A DNA stretch of 38,391 nucleotides from Neobacillus muris (GTDB lineage Bacteria; Bacillota; Bacilli; Bacillales; Cytobacillaceae): positions 1 to 38,391 of the forward strand of contig NZ_CALPDF010000043.1 in assembly GCF_943193175.1 (NCBI RefSeq), written 5' to 3'. A model generated the notes under the pieces. The model was not told where the DNA came from, did not search any database, and saw only the letters and a list, made by a program, of their open reading frames with translations. Shown here piece after piece: positions 17,776 to 25,717 of the stretch (position 1 is the stretch's first letter; the number at the start of each line of letters is the position of its first letter). The position numbers and the translations under genes were made by a program.

Positions 17776-18549
17776 ATGTTGACACCTTTAAAAGGGAAAA
17801 CCGTAATTGTAACAGGAGCAAGCAAAGGGATTGGCAAGGGAATTGCGGCCGTTTTTGCCAGCAAGGGAGCGAATGTGGCAGTTGTATCAAGAACAATGGA
17901 AACGGCAGAAAAGAGTGCAGCTGAGATTCGGGAACATGGTGGAATCGTCCAGGCGTTTGAAGGTGATGTATCCAGCTTGGGTTCGATGAAAAAAATGGCG
18001 GAAGACGTGGCGGCTTCCTTTGGGGGAATCGATATCCTGTGTTCGAACGCAGGGGTTTTTCCAAACTCTTCGATTGAGAACATGGATGTGAATGAATGGG
18101 ATTTGGTGATGAACACGAACGCAAGAGGAACCTTATTTGCTATCCAAGCCTGCCTTCCTTATTTAAAAACAGCGGACTATGGCCGGATTATCCTTACCTC
18201 CTCGATTACAGGTCCCGTAACCGGTTATGTGGGCTGGTCGCACTATGGGGCGAGCAAGGCCGCGCAGCTTGGTTTTATGAGAAGTGCGGCGCTAGAGCTG
18301 GCTCCTTACAATATCACGATTAATGCGGTTATGCCAGGAAATATTTTAACGGAAGGCTTAGAGGAAATGGGCGACGATTATATCAAAAGTATGGCCGCCA
18401 CCATTCCGATGAAACGGATTGGAAGTGTCGAGGATATTGCGTATGCTGCTTTGTTTTTAGCATCGAAAGAAGCCAGCTATGTGACGGCCCAAACCATTGT
18501 GGTAGATGGAGGGCAGATTATTCCTGAAAGTTTAGATGCACTAGCCTAG
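17776..18549 (+). CDS. SDR-family oxidoreductase (classical)
   Basis: A 257-residue classical short-chain dehydrogenase: NAD(P) loop GASKGIG at 14-20, NAG at 91-93, catalytic Ser near 143, Tyr157 and Lys161 (HYGASK), and the usual C-terminal VDGG. ATG 17776 follows AAGGGGG; a TTG codon directly before it is ignored. It could reduce or oxidise the aldehyde or alcohol produced by the kinase/lyase pair, but SDR sequence does not fix the substrate. It is the last enzyme gene before a hairpin and the DeoR regulator. Confidence 0.9.
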   Translation: MLTPLKGKTVIVTGASKGIGKGIAAVFASKGANVAVVSRTMETAEKSAAEIREHGGIVQAFEGDVSSLGSMKKMAEDVAASFGGIDILCSNAGVFPNSSIENMDVNEWDLVMNTNARGTLFAIQACLPYLKTADYGRIILTSSITGPVTGYVGWSHYGASKAAQLGFMRSAALELAPYNITINAVMPGNILTEGLEEMGDDYIKSMAATIPMKRIGSVEDIAYAALFLASKEASYVTAQTIVVDGGQIIPESLDALA

Positions 18550-18556
18550 TTTGGAT

Positions 18557-18603
18557 GGGACTGTCCATGTGCAAAGGGGTCAGGCCCCTTAATGGACAGT
18601 CCC
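18557..18603. repeat. 47-bp nested palindromic (REP-like) hairpin
   Basis: GGGACTGTCCAT (18557-18568) is perfectly complementary to ATGGACAGTCCC (18592-18603). A second perfect stem lies inside it, AAGGGG (18574-18579) with CCCCTT (18585-18590). No T-run follows, so it looks more like an intergenic palindromic repeat than a simple terminator, though it may attenuate transcription or stabilise the upstream mRNA. Confidence 0.85.
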
Positions 18604-18627
18604 TTCTATTTAAAGGGGGTCTTAAGG

Positions 18628-19410
18628 ATGTCGCTTGCATTTGAGGATCGAAAAAAAACGATTTTAACGAGGCTGGCATCGGAGGAGAAGATTTATGTTC
18701 CGGATTTGGCTGAGATCCTCAATGTTTCAACGGAGACGATTAGGAGGGATTTGGATCGGCTGGAAAAGGAGGGGAAACTGAAAAAGGTTTACGGCGGGGC
18801 GATTTTAAGCAATGAAGATCCATTAGAGCCATCCTTTGAGCAAAAAACGACGATCAATCAGATGGAAAAACGCGGGATTGCCAAAATAGCGGCTTCTCTC
18901 ATCGAGGATGGGGATATTATCATGATTGGAAATGGCACAACACCATTAGAAATCGTCCGGTTTTTAGGGGATAAAAAGAATATTACGTTAATCACTCACT
19001 CAGCAGCGGTGTTGTTCCTTTGTAAAGAAGTCTTTAAAGGGAAAATCATTTTTGTCGGCGGAGAGGTGGATACGAATCAACAGTCCACGCATGGCCCTCT
19101 GGCGGAATTGATGTTAAAGCAAATGAAGGCAAACAAGGCGTTTATTTCTGCGGGCGGCATTACGGTGGAGGATGGTATCACGGATTATGATCTCGATGAA
19201 GCCCATATGTCGCAGCTGCTGATGGAGAGGTCGGATGAATTGATTGTCTTGGCTGATCACACGAAGTTTGGGGAAACTACGTTTGCTCATATTTGTTCTT
19301 TAAAACAGGCTTCATTTATTATTTCGGATTGGGATTGTCCGGCAAAATGGAGAGAAATCCTTCACAAATCTCATATTCCCTTGCTTACCGCGGAGAGAGG
19401 GGTTCGATAG
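18628..19410 (+). CDS. DeoR-family transcriptional regulator
   Basis: A 260-residue DeoR-type repressor: N-terminal HTH (IYVPDLAEILNVSTETIRRDLDRLEKEGKLKKVYGGAIL) and a DeoRC sensor domain with GNGTTPLEIVRFL and the C-terminal DHTKFG signature, which in this family binds phosphorylated sugars or related metabolites. ATG 18628 follows AAAGGGGGTC; an upstream ATG at 18592 lies inside the palindrome and is rejected. It is probably the local regulator of the kinase/PLP-enzyme operon. A phosphorylated effector would fit the kinase product. Confidence 0.92.
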   Translation: MSLAFEDRKKTILTRLASEEKIYVPDLAEILNVSTETIRRDLDRLEKEGKLKKVYGGAILSNEDPLEPSFEQKTTINQMEKRGIAKIAASLIEDGDIIMIGNGTTPLEIVRFLGDKKNITLITHSAAVLFLCKEVFKGKIIFVGGEVDTNQQSTHGPLAELMLKQMKANKAFISAGGITVEDGITDYDLDEAHMSQLLMERSDELIVLADHTKFGETTFAHICSLKQASFIISDWDCPAKWREILHKSHIPLLTAERGVR

Positions 19411-19416
19411 AGAGGC

Positions 19417-19445
19417 AAGGGGACGGTTCTCATGTTCCCTTTTCT
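19417..19445 (+). terminator. Hairpin after the DeoR gene
   Basis: AAGGGGAC (19417-19424) pairs with GTTCCCTT (19434-19441) with one G-U, six bases after the DeoR stop, followed by TTTCT. It is probably a terminator, possibly of repeat origin. Confidence 0.55.
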
Positions 19446-19573
19446 GGGGCGCTCGGTTGTGTTATCGATTGGAAAAGTTTGTAGAATAGTAGGTTTTTAT
19501 AGCCTGATTTCCCCGGCAATTTTTTTACAGCTGATTCGAAGGAAAGCCTTATATAGCTTGGAATAAACCGAAT

Positions 19574-19593
19574 TTAATTAAACGTTTGATTAA
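19574..19593. promoter_or_regulatory. AAACGTTT-centred palindrome, site 1
   Basis: TTAATTAAACGTTTGATTAA is a 20-bp near-perfect palindrome. Versions with the same centre occur at 20518-20537 and 31610-31629. The form fits a regulator operator, perhaps TetR-type; no such regulator is in the window. Confidence 0.4.
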
Positions 19594-19624
19594 AAAATGC
19601 CTATAGGAAATTGAGTCGAAATAG

Positions 19625-19655
19625 AAAAAAGACAAGCCGCAGGAGCTGGCTTGTC
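19625..19655 (-). terminator. Terminator of the glycine-rich protein gene
   Basis: On the minus strand GACAAGCC (19655-19648) pairs with GGCTTGTC (19638-19631), followed by six T, just downstream of the stop at 19674. Confidence 0.88.
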
Positions 19656-19673
19656 TACGCTAACAAAAGGTCC

Positions 19674-20360
19674 TTAGGCTTTATCATCTGGTTGAACTTG
19701 ATAGTTTGGATTGGATTGAGTCCAACCGCCGCCATCTTCCGTGCTTCGATTGATGGTTGTATCGCCGTCACCGTCAACCCAGATCTCCCGGCCATCAGGT
19801 AAGGTTCTCCAATGGGGCTCAACCTGGTGCTGATGGGGATTTTCCACTTGAACATGATCATCCCCCATCGCCGCTTCACTATGGCTGCTGTCATCAAATC
19901 CACCCTCGTTACCATTGACGTCCACAACATCCGCCATATCCAAAATGGACACACCGAGAGCAGCAACCAAGGCGCTCTTCCCTAAATTTTTTGCCCCTTC
20001 CAACGCACGATCCGAATTTCCATCCATAAGTCCGCCGGCGACATCTCCAATATTATGGACAGTTGCGGAAATGCCTTGTCCCACTGCTTTGGCTGTTTGG
20101 CCGACACCTTCACCCAAATCATCAAATCCTTGATTGATTTTTTGATCATCCTGTGTGATGAAGCCGCTTCCTACATTCCACACGCCCTCTGCCATATTCC
20201 CCAATTGTTTACCAGCAAATTCAGTTGAGTTTTTGACTCCATCTCCGACGTCCTTAATGAAATCGGAATTTGTGATTTCCCCAACGCCTTTGATGATTCC
20301 CCCTGTGACATTCCCTACCAGCCATCCTGCGCCTTCTCCAAGCCCTTTTAAAAATCCCAT
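19674..20360 (-). CDS. Uncharacterised glycine-rich amphipathic 228-aa protein
   Basis: I do not recognise a named family. There is no signal peptide. Residues 1-140 are rich in Gly, Val, Ile and Asn, with recurring units such as GNVTGGIIKGVGEI, GDGVKNSTEFAGKQLGNMAEGVWNVGSG, GEGVGQTAKAVGQG and GDVAGGLMDG, which look like repeating amphipathic helices. An acidic linker follows, then a C-terminal segment VEPHWRTLPDGREIWVDGDGDT near 185-205 that resembles short PDG-type motifs at the end of some Bacillus secreted or surface proteins. ATG 20360 follows AAGGAGA; the gene is monocistronic with its own terminator. A role in membrane association or export-linked assembly is only a guess. Confidence 0.7.
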   Translation of the reverse strand: MGFLKGLGEGAGWLVGNVTGGIIKGVGEITNSDFIKDVGDGVKNSTEFAGKQLGNMAEGVWNVGSGFITQDDQKINQGFDDLGEGVGQTAKAVGQGISATVHNIGDVAGGLMDGNSDRALEGAKNLGKSALVAALGVSILDMADVVDVNGNEGGFDDSSHSEAAMGDDHVQVENPHQHQVEPHWRTLPDGREIWVDGDGDTTINRSTEDGGGWTQSNPNYQVQPDDKA

Positions 20361-20517
20361 TATTTATCTCCTTAGCATTAACTTATATAGCCCTATATGA
20401 CAAAAGTAGGACTACTTATTATTATCGGAATTTTAAATAATTTGTATAGTGTTTTTTGATAATAAATTCATGTTGCGAATCGTGATCAGGGTTTATTTAA
20501 TGGGGAATTTAAGCAAT

Positions 20518-20537
20518 TTAATTAAACGATTGATTTT
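20518..20537. promoter_or_regulatory. AAACGTTT-like palindrome, site 2
   Basis: TTAATTAAACGATTGATTTT differs from site 1 at three positions. It lies in the divergent promoter region between the glycine-rich protein and glycosyltransferase genes, where an operator could act on either or both. Confidence 0.4.
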
Positions 20538-20669
20538 ATTTTTTTGTGTAGAAGGATAGGTTTTTTTATCGAAATGTGGCTTAACGGGACCTGATTTCTA
20601 GTACAATTAACTCATATTGTCGAGGGTTCTTCAGCGATTATTGGAAGACCAGAGTTAGTGGGGGATCAG

Positions 20670-21749
20670 ATGAAAACCATTTGTTACTATATTTCTGATT
20701 ACGGATTTGGTCATGCTTCTCGCAGCGTGGCGATTATTCGGGAGCTGTTGGCCCAATCGGATGAGATCAAGGTGATTGTTTGCCATAGTTATGCTCTTGC
20801 CTTTATGAAGGAATCGTTGGGCCATGAAGGGCGAGTGGAGTTTCGGGAGGTTTCCACGGATATTGGTTACATATTAAAACAAAATTCGTTAGAACCGGAT
20901 GTTAAAGGGTTGAATCTTGCTTTTCATGCTTATATGGAAAATATGGATGACGTAGTAAGAGTGGAAGTGGAGTTTTGCCGGCGCAGGGGTGTGGCCGCTA
21001 TTTTATCTGATATTGTGGCATTTCCTTTTAAGGCCGCAAAGGAGTTGGGCATTCCGTCTATCAGGCTTTCAAATTTTACTTGGTATACGGCGTATAAACA
21101 ATTGATGGACGAGGACCGCTTAGAGACGCTGAGGGGATATTATTCTCTTATGGATTATCATTTTTCTTTGGCGGCAAGTAATGAGCCGAGTTGGGGCATC
21201 AGGGAGAATCGAGGGTTTGGGTTTGTGTCCCGGGGGTGTGACCAAGGGGCTGTGGAAGAGCTAAGGAGATGGATGGATCCAAAGGGTTCCAAGACGATTG
21301 TTTATTTTGGTTTGGGGATGAAAGTGTTTATGGACGAGCTAGATGGTTTGGCTTTATGGGATAGTCCGAATTGTTGTTTTGTGGTTTCGAGTAATGTGGC
21401 GGTTCGAAGGGAGAATGTCCATCGGATTCCGAAGTTCTATACGGAGTCTCAGCATTTTGTGGCGGCGTCGGACTTGGTGATTACGAAGGCGGGGTGGAGT
21501 ACGGTGGCGGAGGCGGTTAATGCGAATAAGCCGCTTGTTGTGCTGAATCGGAGTCATATGGAAGAGGACGAGAACATGATTGAATTTCTGAAAAAATATA
21601 AAAGAGCGGAGGTGATGGATTGGCAGGAGATTCGGAATTTAAGGATTGATCAGGAGCTGGTGGGGCGATTGGAGGAGCAGAAACGTGCTCAGGCATTTGT
21701 TAATGAGGCTAGCGGGATTGTTGGAGGGATTATTGAGGTGCTTTTTTGA
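20670..21749 (+). CDS. GT-B-type glycosyltransferase (MurG-like fold)
   Basis: A 359-residue protein that opens MKTICYYISDYGFGHASR, a form of the GxGH nucleotide-sugar transferase start, and has a C-terminal donor-site region (SDLVITKAGWSTVAEAVNANKPLVVLNR) like MurG/UGT enzymes. It should transfer a sugar or act on a nucleotide-sugar-like substrate in the cytoplasm. ATG 20670 follows GTGGGGGATC; a GTG at 20658 is within that site. It is a lone gene. Its codons are visibly richer in GGG, GAG and TTG than the following A+T-rich operon. The acceptor is unknown. Confidence 0.8.
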   Translation: MKTICYYISDYGFGHASRSVAIIRELLAQSDEIKVIVCHSYALAFMKESLGHEGRVEFREVSTDIGYILKQNSLEPDVKGLNLAFHAYMENMDDVVRVEVEFCRRRGVAAILSDIVAFPFKAAKELGIPSIRLSNFTWYTAYKQLMDEDRLETLRGYYSLMDYHFSLAASNEPSWGIRENRGFGFVSRGCDQGAVEELRRWMDPKGSKTIVYFGLGMKVFMDELDGLALWDSPNCCFVVSSNVAVRRENVHRIPKFYTESQHFVAASDLVITKAGWSTVAEAVNANKPLVVLNRSHMEEDENMIEFLKKYKRAEVMDWQEIRNLRIDQELVGRLEEQKRAQAFVNEASGIVGGIIEVLF

Positions 21750-21766
21750 TTGATTTTGCTGCTTAT

Positions 21767-21818
21767 TTCTAGGAACTAGTCAAAGATCCTGAGTGCATTC
21801 TTGATCTTTAAATGATTC
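21767..21818 (+). repeat. 52-nt dispersed repeat, copy B
   Basis: This is the partner of 7331-7382; it begins TTCTAGGAACTAGTCAAAG, 18 bases after the glycosyltransferase stop. Confidence 0.4.
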
Positions 21819-21885
21819 AAAATATTGGTCAGAGAATGAATTAAAGTAATCAAAATTATTGATAAAATAATTTTATTTCTTCGTG

Positions 21886-21934
21886 TTGACATTTTAGAAA
21901 AGGATGGTATCATTCAAATTAAGGAAACGTTTCC
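21886..21934 (+). promoter_or_regulatory. Promoter with LacI/CcpA-type operator before the LacI gene
   Basis: TTGACA (21886-21891), 16 bases, TATCAT (21908-21913), then the perfect palindrome GGAAACGTTTCC (21923-21934) at the expected transcription start. The palindrome fits cre with one mismatch and also fits a LacI-family operator, so it allows autoregulation, catabolite control, or both. Confidence 0.82.
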
Positions 21935-21963
21935 ACAACTAGAATTGATGATAGGTGATTTTT

Positions 21964-22965
21964 TTGGCTACTATTAAAGATGTTGCTAAGGAAGCAGGTG
22001 TTGCTGTCTCCACAGTTTCTCGTGTAATTAATAATAGTGGATATGTTAGTGAAAAAACAAAAGACATAGTGCTTAAGGCGATGGAAAAATACAATTTTTC
22101 GCCAAGCGGGGTTGCTCGCGGTTTAGTAAGTGGCACGACAAAGACAGTGGGGCTGATGATTCCTGATGTAGCTAACCCATTTTATTCAGATATAGCCAGA
22201 GGAATTGAGGATTCAGCTATTCAAAATGGTTTTGCAACAATTCTTTGTAATTACGATTGGAACTTAGAACGTGAGAAAATGTATTTAGATAAACTCCGCC
22301 AAATGCGAGTTGACGGCATTATTTTAGCTGGAAGTAGAAGTAAAATTAATAGTATCATTAATCTGATTGGCAATGTACCGCTCGTTGTAATTGACCGACG
22401 CGATAACCCAGTTGGTGGTGCCGTTTGGATGAACAATGAAATAGGAGGAAAAGTAGCTACACAACATCTTTTAGATATTGGATGTAAAAATATTGTTCAT
22501 TTATCTGGGCCCAAATTATCTCCTTCCGCACTAGGTAGAAAAAATGGATTTCTCCAAGCAATTAAGGAAGGTCTAAGAAGCGGAATGAGGATTACTAGTG
22601 CAGTTTACCAGGGGGATTATCGATATAGTGGCGGATATGAGTTAGCTTTAAAACTCCTATCTTCTAAAAATAGACCAGATGGTATTTTTGCCTCAAATGA
22701 CATTATGGCGATCGGCGCAATTCAAGCAGCACAAAACTTAGGCATTACAATTCCTAATGAGCTTGCTGTTATTGGTTATGACAATATTGCAATGGGGCAA
22801 TATATTAACCCCAAACTATCAACCATAGACCAATCAGGTTATCTTATGGGTAATACAAGCTGGCAGTTACTTTTTGATATTATGGCTTCTGATGAACGGA
22901 CACATAAAGATATTGAGTTTGTTCCAAAGTTAATTAAACGACAATCCACTTTTAGATCAAATTGA
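21964..22965 (+). CDS. LacI-family transcriptional regulator
   Basis: A 333-residue LacI/GalR repressor: HTH ATIKDVAKEAGVAVSTVSRVIN, hinge region PSGVARGLVSG, and a sugar-binding domain (VGLMIPDVANPFYSDIARGIE, RPDGIFASNDIMAIGAIQAAQ, GYDNIAMGQYINPKLSTIDQ). Start TTG 21964 gives the canonical MATIKDVA and sits seven bases after AGGTG; the GTG at 21955 would add three residues. It heads a seven-gene sugar cluster and probably represses it through the palindrome at 23002-23015. Confidence 0.94.
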   Translation: MATIKDVAKEAGVAVSTVSRVINNSGYVSEKTKDIVLKAMEKYNFSPSGVARGLVSGTTKTVGLMIPDVANPFYSDIARGIEDSAIQNGFATILCNYDWNLEREKMYLDKLRQMRVDGIILAGSRSKINSIINLIGNVPLVVIDRRDNPVGGAVWMNNEIGGKVATQHLLDIGCKNIVHLSGPKLSPSALGRKNGFLQAIKEGLRSGMRITSAVYQGDYRYSGGYELALKLLSSKNRPDGIFASNDIMAIGAIQAAQNLGITIPNELAVIGYDNIAMGQYINPKLSTIDQSGYLMGNTSWQLLFDIMASDERTHKDIEFVPKLIKRQSTFRSN

Positions 22966-23001
22966 ACAAAAGTGACAAAGTCGTTTTTTTTTAAAACTAT
23001 G

Positions 23002-23015
23002 TGGTAACGTTACCA
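23002..23015. promoter_or_regulatory. LacI-type operator before the binding-protein gene
   Basis: TGGTAACGTTACCA is a perfect 14-bp palindrome with the central CG typical of LacI-family operators, lying between the LacI gene and the ABC operon. Its half-site (GGTAACG) differs from the GGAAACG of the upstream palindrome. Promoter boxes around it are ambiguous. Confidence 0.82.
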
Positions 23016-23082
23016 TACTAAGGTTTTATTTGAGGGTTATTCCCTTATTAACAATATATTTTTATTTATAGGAGGAAAGAGA

Positions 23083-24135
23083 ATGCGTAGATTAATGGGT
23101 ATGAAAAAGAAATTTGGAAACATGAGGTTTTTTTCAATCTTAATTCTATTAATTGTTTTGGCATTAAGTTTAGTTGCGTGCAACAGCCAAACCTCCGGAA
23201 GTACCGAAAAAGAGTCTAGTTCAAGCACAAAAGAAAGCGCATCCAAATTTAAGGAACGTGATAAAGTAATTGGTTATTCGGTTATGGATTTAAAGCAGCC
23301 ATTCTGGCAGAGTTTTCAAAAGGGTATTGAGGATGCAGCGAAAGAGGCAGGTTATGAAGTAGTTGTTTCTGATCAAAAGGGCAGTCAGGAAACACAAGTA
23401 TCTGGTTCTATGAATCTAATTAATAAAAATATTAGTGCGTTAATTGTAACCCCAACACAACCATCTGCTCTTCCAGCTACAATTAATGCTGCACATAATG
23501 TGAAAATTCCAGTTGTTATAGGTGATATCGGTGTTGAAGGAGATTATGATGCCTATGTACTTTCCGATAATGAAGGCGGTGGCGCATTAGCAGCTGAGTA
23601 TATAAATGAACTCTTAGGGTCAACAGAGGGAAAGAAACAAGTAGGAATTATTGAACTTCATCCAGGTAATGTTGTAGGTGCAGACCGTGTCAGAGGATTT
23701 GTAGAAAAATTGAAAGAATTTAATGGATTTGAAGTCGTTTCAAAACTTAACGGTGATGATTCGGTGGATGGTGGCTTTAAAGCAACTCAAAGTATGCTAG
23801 CAGCCAATCCAAATATTAAAGTTATTTTTGCGGCAAATGACCCAGAAGCTGAAGGTGCAGTACAAGCACTTAAGCAGGCAGGACGTTTAGAAGGAGATAA
23901 AAGAGTAGAAGTAATTGGTTTTAATGGAGATGCAAATGCACTAGAGCTTGTTAAAAACGGTGAAATGTTAGCAACTATTGCACAGCATCCAATTGATATG
24001 GGTAAGAAATCAGTTGAAATTGCATTGAAATTACTCAACGGTGAGAAAATTGATTTTTCAACCCCTGATAAAAAAGAGTTTAACGTCCCAACAACATTAG
24101 TAGACTCTAAAAATATAGAAGAATTCCTAAAATAA
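23083..24135 (+). CDS. Sugar-binding lipoprotein (Peripla_BP_4)
   Basis: A 350-residue solute receptor with a lipoprotein signal (lipobox LSLVAC, Cys33), a Ser/Lys-rich linker, then a RbsB-type domain (IGYSVMDLKQPFWQSFQKGIEDAAKEAGYEV, ISALIVTPTQPSALPATI, VIFAANDPEAEGAVQALKQAG). ATG 23083 follows ATAGGAGG. It is the first gene of the LacI-controlled transporter and only distantly like the binding protein at 1121-2083, so the ligands may differ. Confidence 0.93.
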   Translation: MRRLMGMKKKFGNMRFFSILILLIVLALSLVACNSQTSGSTEKESSSSTKESASKFKERDKVIGYSVMDLKQPFWQSFQKGIEDAAKEAGYEVVVSDQKGSQETQVSGSMNLINKNISALIVTPTQPSALPATINAAHNVKIPVVIGDIGVEGDYDAYVLSDNEGGGALAAEYINELLGSTEGKKQVGIIELHPGNVVGADRVRGFVEKLKEFNGFEVVSKLNGDDSVDGGFKATQSMLAANPNIKVIFAANDPEAEGAVQALKQAGRLEGDKRVEVIGFNGDANALELVKNGEMLATIAQHPIDMGKKSVEIALKLLNGEKIDFSTPDKKEFNVPTTLVDSKNIEEFLK

Positions 24136-24178
24136 TTTTGATTGGCTTTGATGAAATGAGTAGAGACGGAGGGAGATT

Positions 24179-25717
24179 ATGCAAAGTGGAGATGCCCCTT
24201 TACTAGAAGCTGTAGGCATAACTAAGGAATTTCCAGGTGTACGTGCATTAAAAGGTGTCGATATTGCGATCCAACCAGGTCAAGTCCATGGCCTGGTTGG
24301 AGAAAATGGAGCGGGAAAGAGTACATTGATTAAGATTTTTTCGGGACTTTATCAACAAACTAGCGGTGAGCTAAAAATAGATGGTAAACCAGTTAAGTTT
24401 CGTAATCCTTTGGATTCCCAAAAATCTGGAATCAGTGTTATTTCTCAAGAATTTCAACTTGTACCACAGTTATCAATAGTTGAGAATATTTTCTTAGGAC
24501 GAGAGCCGAGGGGAAAAATAGGTCAAATTGATTGGGCAACTGCAAGAAAAAGAGCAGCAGCTATTCTAGAGAGGCTGGGAATGAGTGTATCTGTTAACCA
24601 AGCTGTTGAATTATTAAGTATTGCTGACCAACAGTTGATTGAAATAGGGAAAGCACTGGCTGAAAATGCTCGGCTAATTATTATGGATGAACCGACAGCC
24701 TCTTTAAATATGGCTGAAGCTGACCGATTGATGAAAATAGTAAAAGAACTGCGTAATGATGGAAGATCTATTTTATATGTGTCCCATCGATTACATGAGA
24801 TTTTTCATTTAACTGATTGTATTACTGTTTTTCGTGATGGACGCCGAGTGGCTGTTAAACCAACCAGTGAATTAACAGAGGAAGAATTAGTAACGTTAAT
24901 GATTGGGAGAAAGCTCGAAACGCCTTCTGACACTGATAGTTTAAATCAGCATAATAATGATTCTGCTCCTATATTTGAAGTGAAAAATTTAAGCGTTCCA
25001 AGATATGTACATAACGTTAGCTTTAATGTTAGAAGTGGAGAGATCGTAGGTATTGCAGGTTTAATAGGCTCAGGTAGAAGAGAACTCACAAGGGCTTTAT
25101 ATGGGCTCGAAACTATATCATCTGGTGAGATAATTATTAATGGAAAAGCGGAAAAAATTAATAATCCTACACAAGCCTTGCAAGCAAAGCTCTATATGCT
25201 GACAGAAGATAGAAAAGAAGAAGGGATTATTCCGCACTTTAATGTTAGTGAGAATATCGCACTTTCCAGTCAACCAAAGAATGTGAAAGATAAATTTCTC
25301 ATTAATCAAGACCATGAGGACACGATGTACAAAAATATGAAAAACTTCTTTAACATCCGTTGTTTTGGACCCACTCAAGGAATTGTTACCTTAAGTGGCG
25401 GAAATCAGCAAAAGGTATTATTGGGAAGAGCGCTTGCAGCGGATTGCCAGGTTTTACTACTTAATGAGCCGACAAGAGGGGTCGATATAGGGGCCAAAAT
25501 GGAAATCTATAAAGCTATTAGGGAGCTCGCTTCAACGGGTGTTGCGGTGGTAGTAAGCTCATCAGAAGCGCAAGAAATAGTTCAATTAGTTGACCGCTGT
25601 ATTGTACTTAATGCTGGTAATCTCGTTACAGAAATTTCAAAGAAAGATCTAAATGAGGACAATATCGTTGCTGCATCCTTACGTCGGGCAAAAACGGAGG
25701 CGATAGTGAATGGCTAA
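24179..25717 (+). CDS. Sugar ABC transporter ATPase, RbsA/MglA type
   Basis: A 512-residue double ATPase. The N-terminal domain has Walker A GENGAGKST (41-49) and Walker B LIIMDEPTAS; the C-terminal domain has the degenerate Walker A GLIGSGRRE, the signature LSGGNQQKV and LLLNEPTRGVD. One catalytic and one degenerate site is normal for this family. ATG 24179 follows GGAGGGAG. It energises the two permeases downstream and overlaps the first by 8 bases. Confidence 0.96.
   Translation: MQSGDAPLLEAVGITKEFPGVRALKGVDIAIQPGQVHGLVGENGAGKSTLIKIFSGLYQQTSGELKIDGKPVKFRNPLDSQKSGISVISQEFQLVPQLSIVENIFLGREPRGKIGQIDWATARKRAAAILERLGMSVSVNQAVELLSIADQQLIEIGKALAENARLIIMDEPTASLNMAEADRLMKIVKELRNDGRSILYVSHRLHEIFHLTDCITVFRDGRRVAVKPTSELTEEELVTLMIGRKLETPSDTDSLNQHNNDSAPIFEVKNLSVPRYVHNVSFNVRSGEIVGIAGLIGSGRRELTRALYGLETISSGEIIINGKAEKINNPTQALQAKLYMLTEDRKEEGIIPHFNVSENIALSSQPKNVKDKFLINQDHEDTMYKNMKNFFNIRCFGPTQGIVTLSGGNQQKVLLGRALAADCQVLLLNEPTRGVDIGAKMEIYKAIRELASTGVAVVVSSSEAQEIVQLVDRCIVLNAGNLVTEISKKDLNEDNIVAASLRRAKTEAIVNG

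Noticed and set aside
19496..19530. Another copy of the terminal repeat (TTTTATAGCCTG)
   Set aside because: Only about 12 bases match and the flanks differ.
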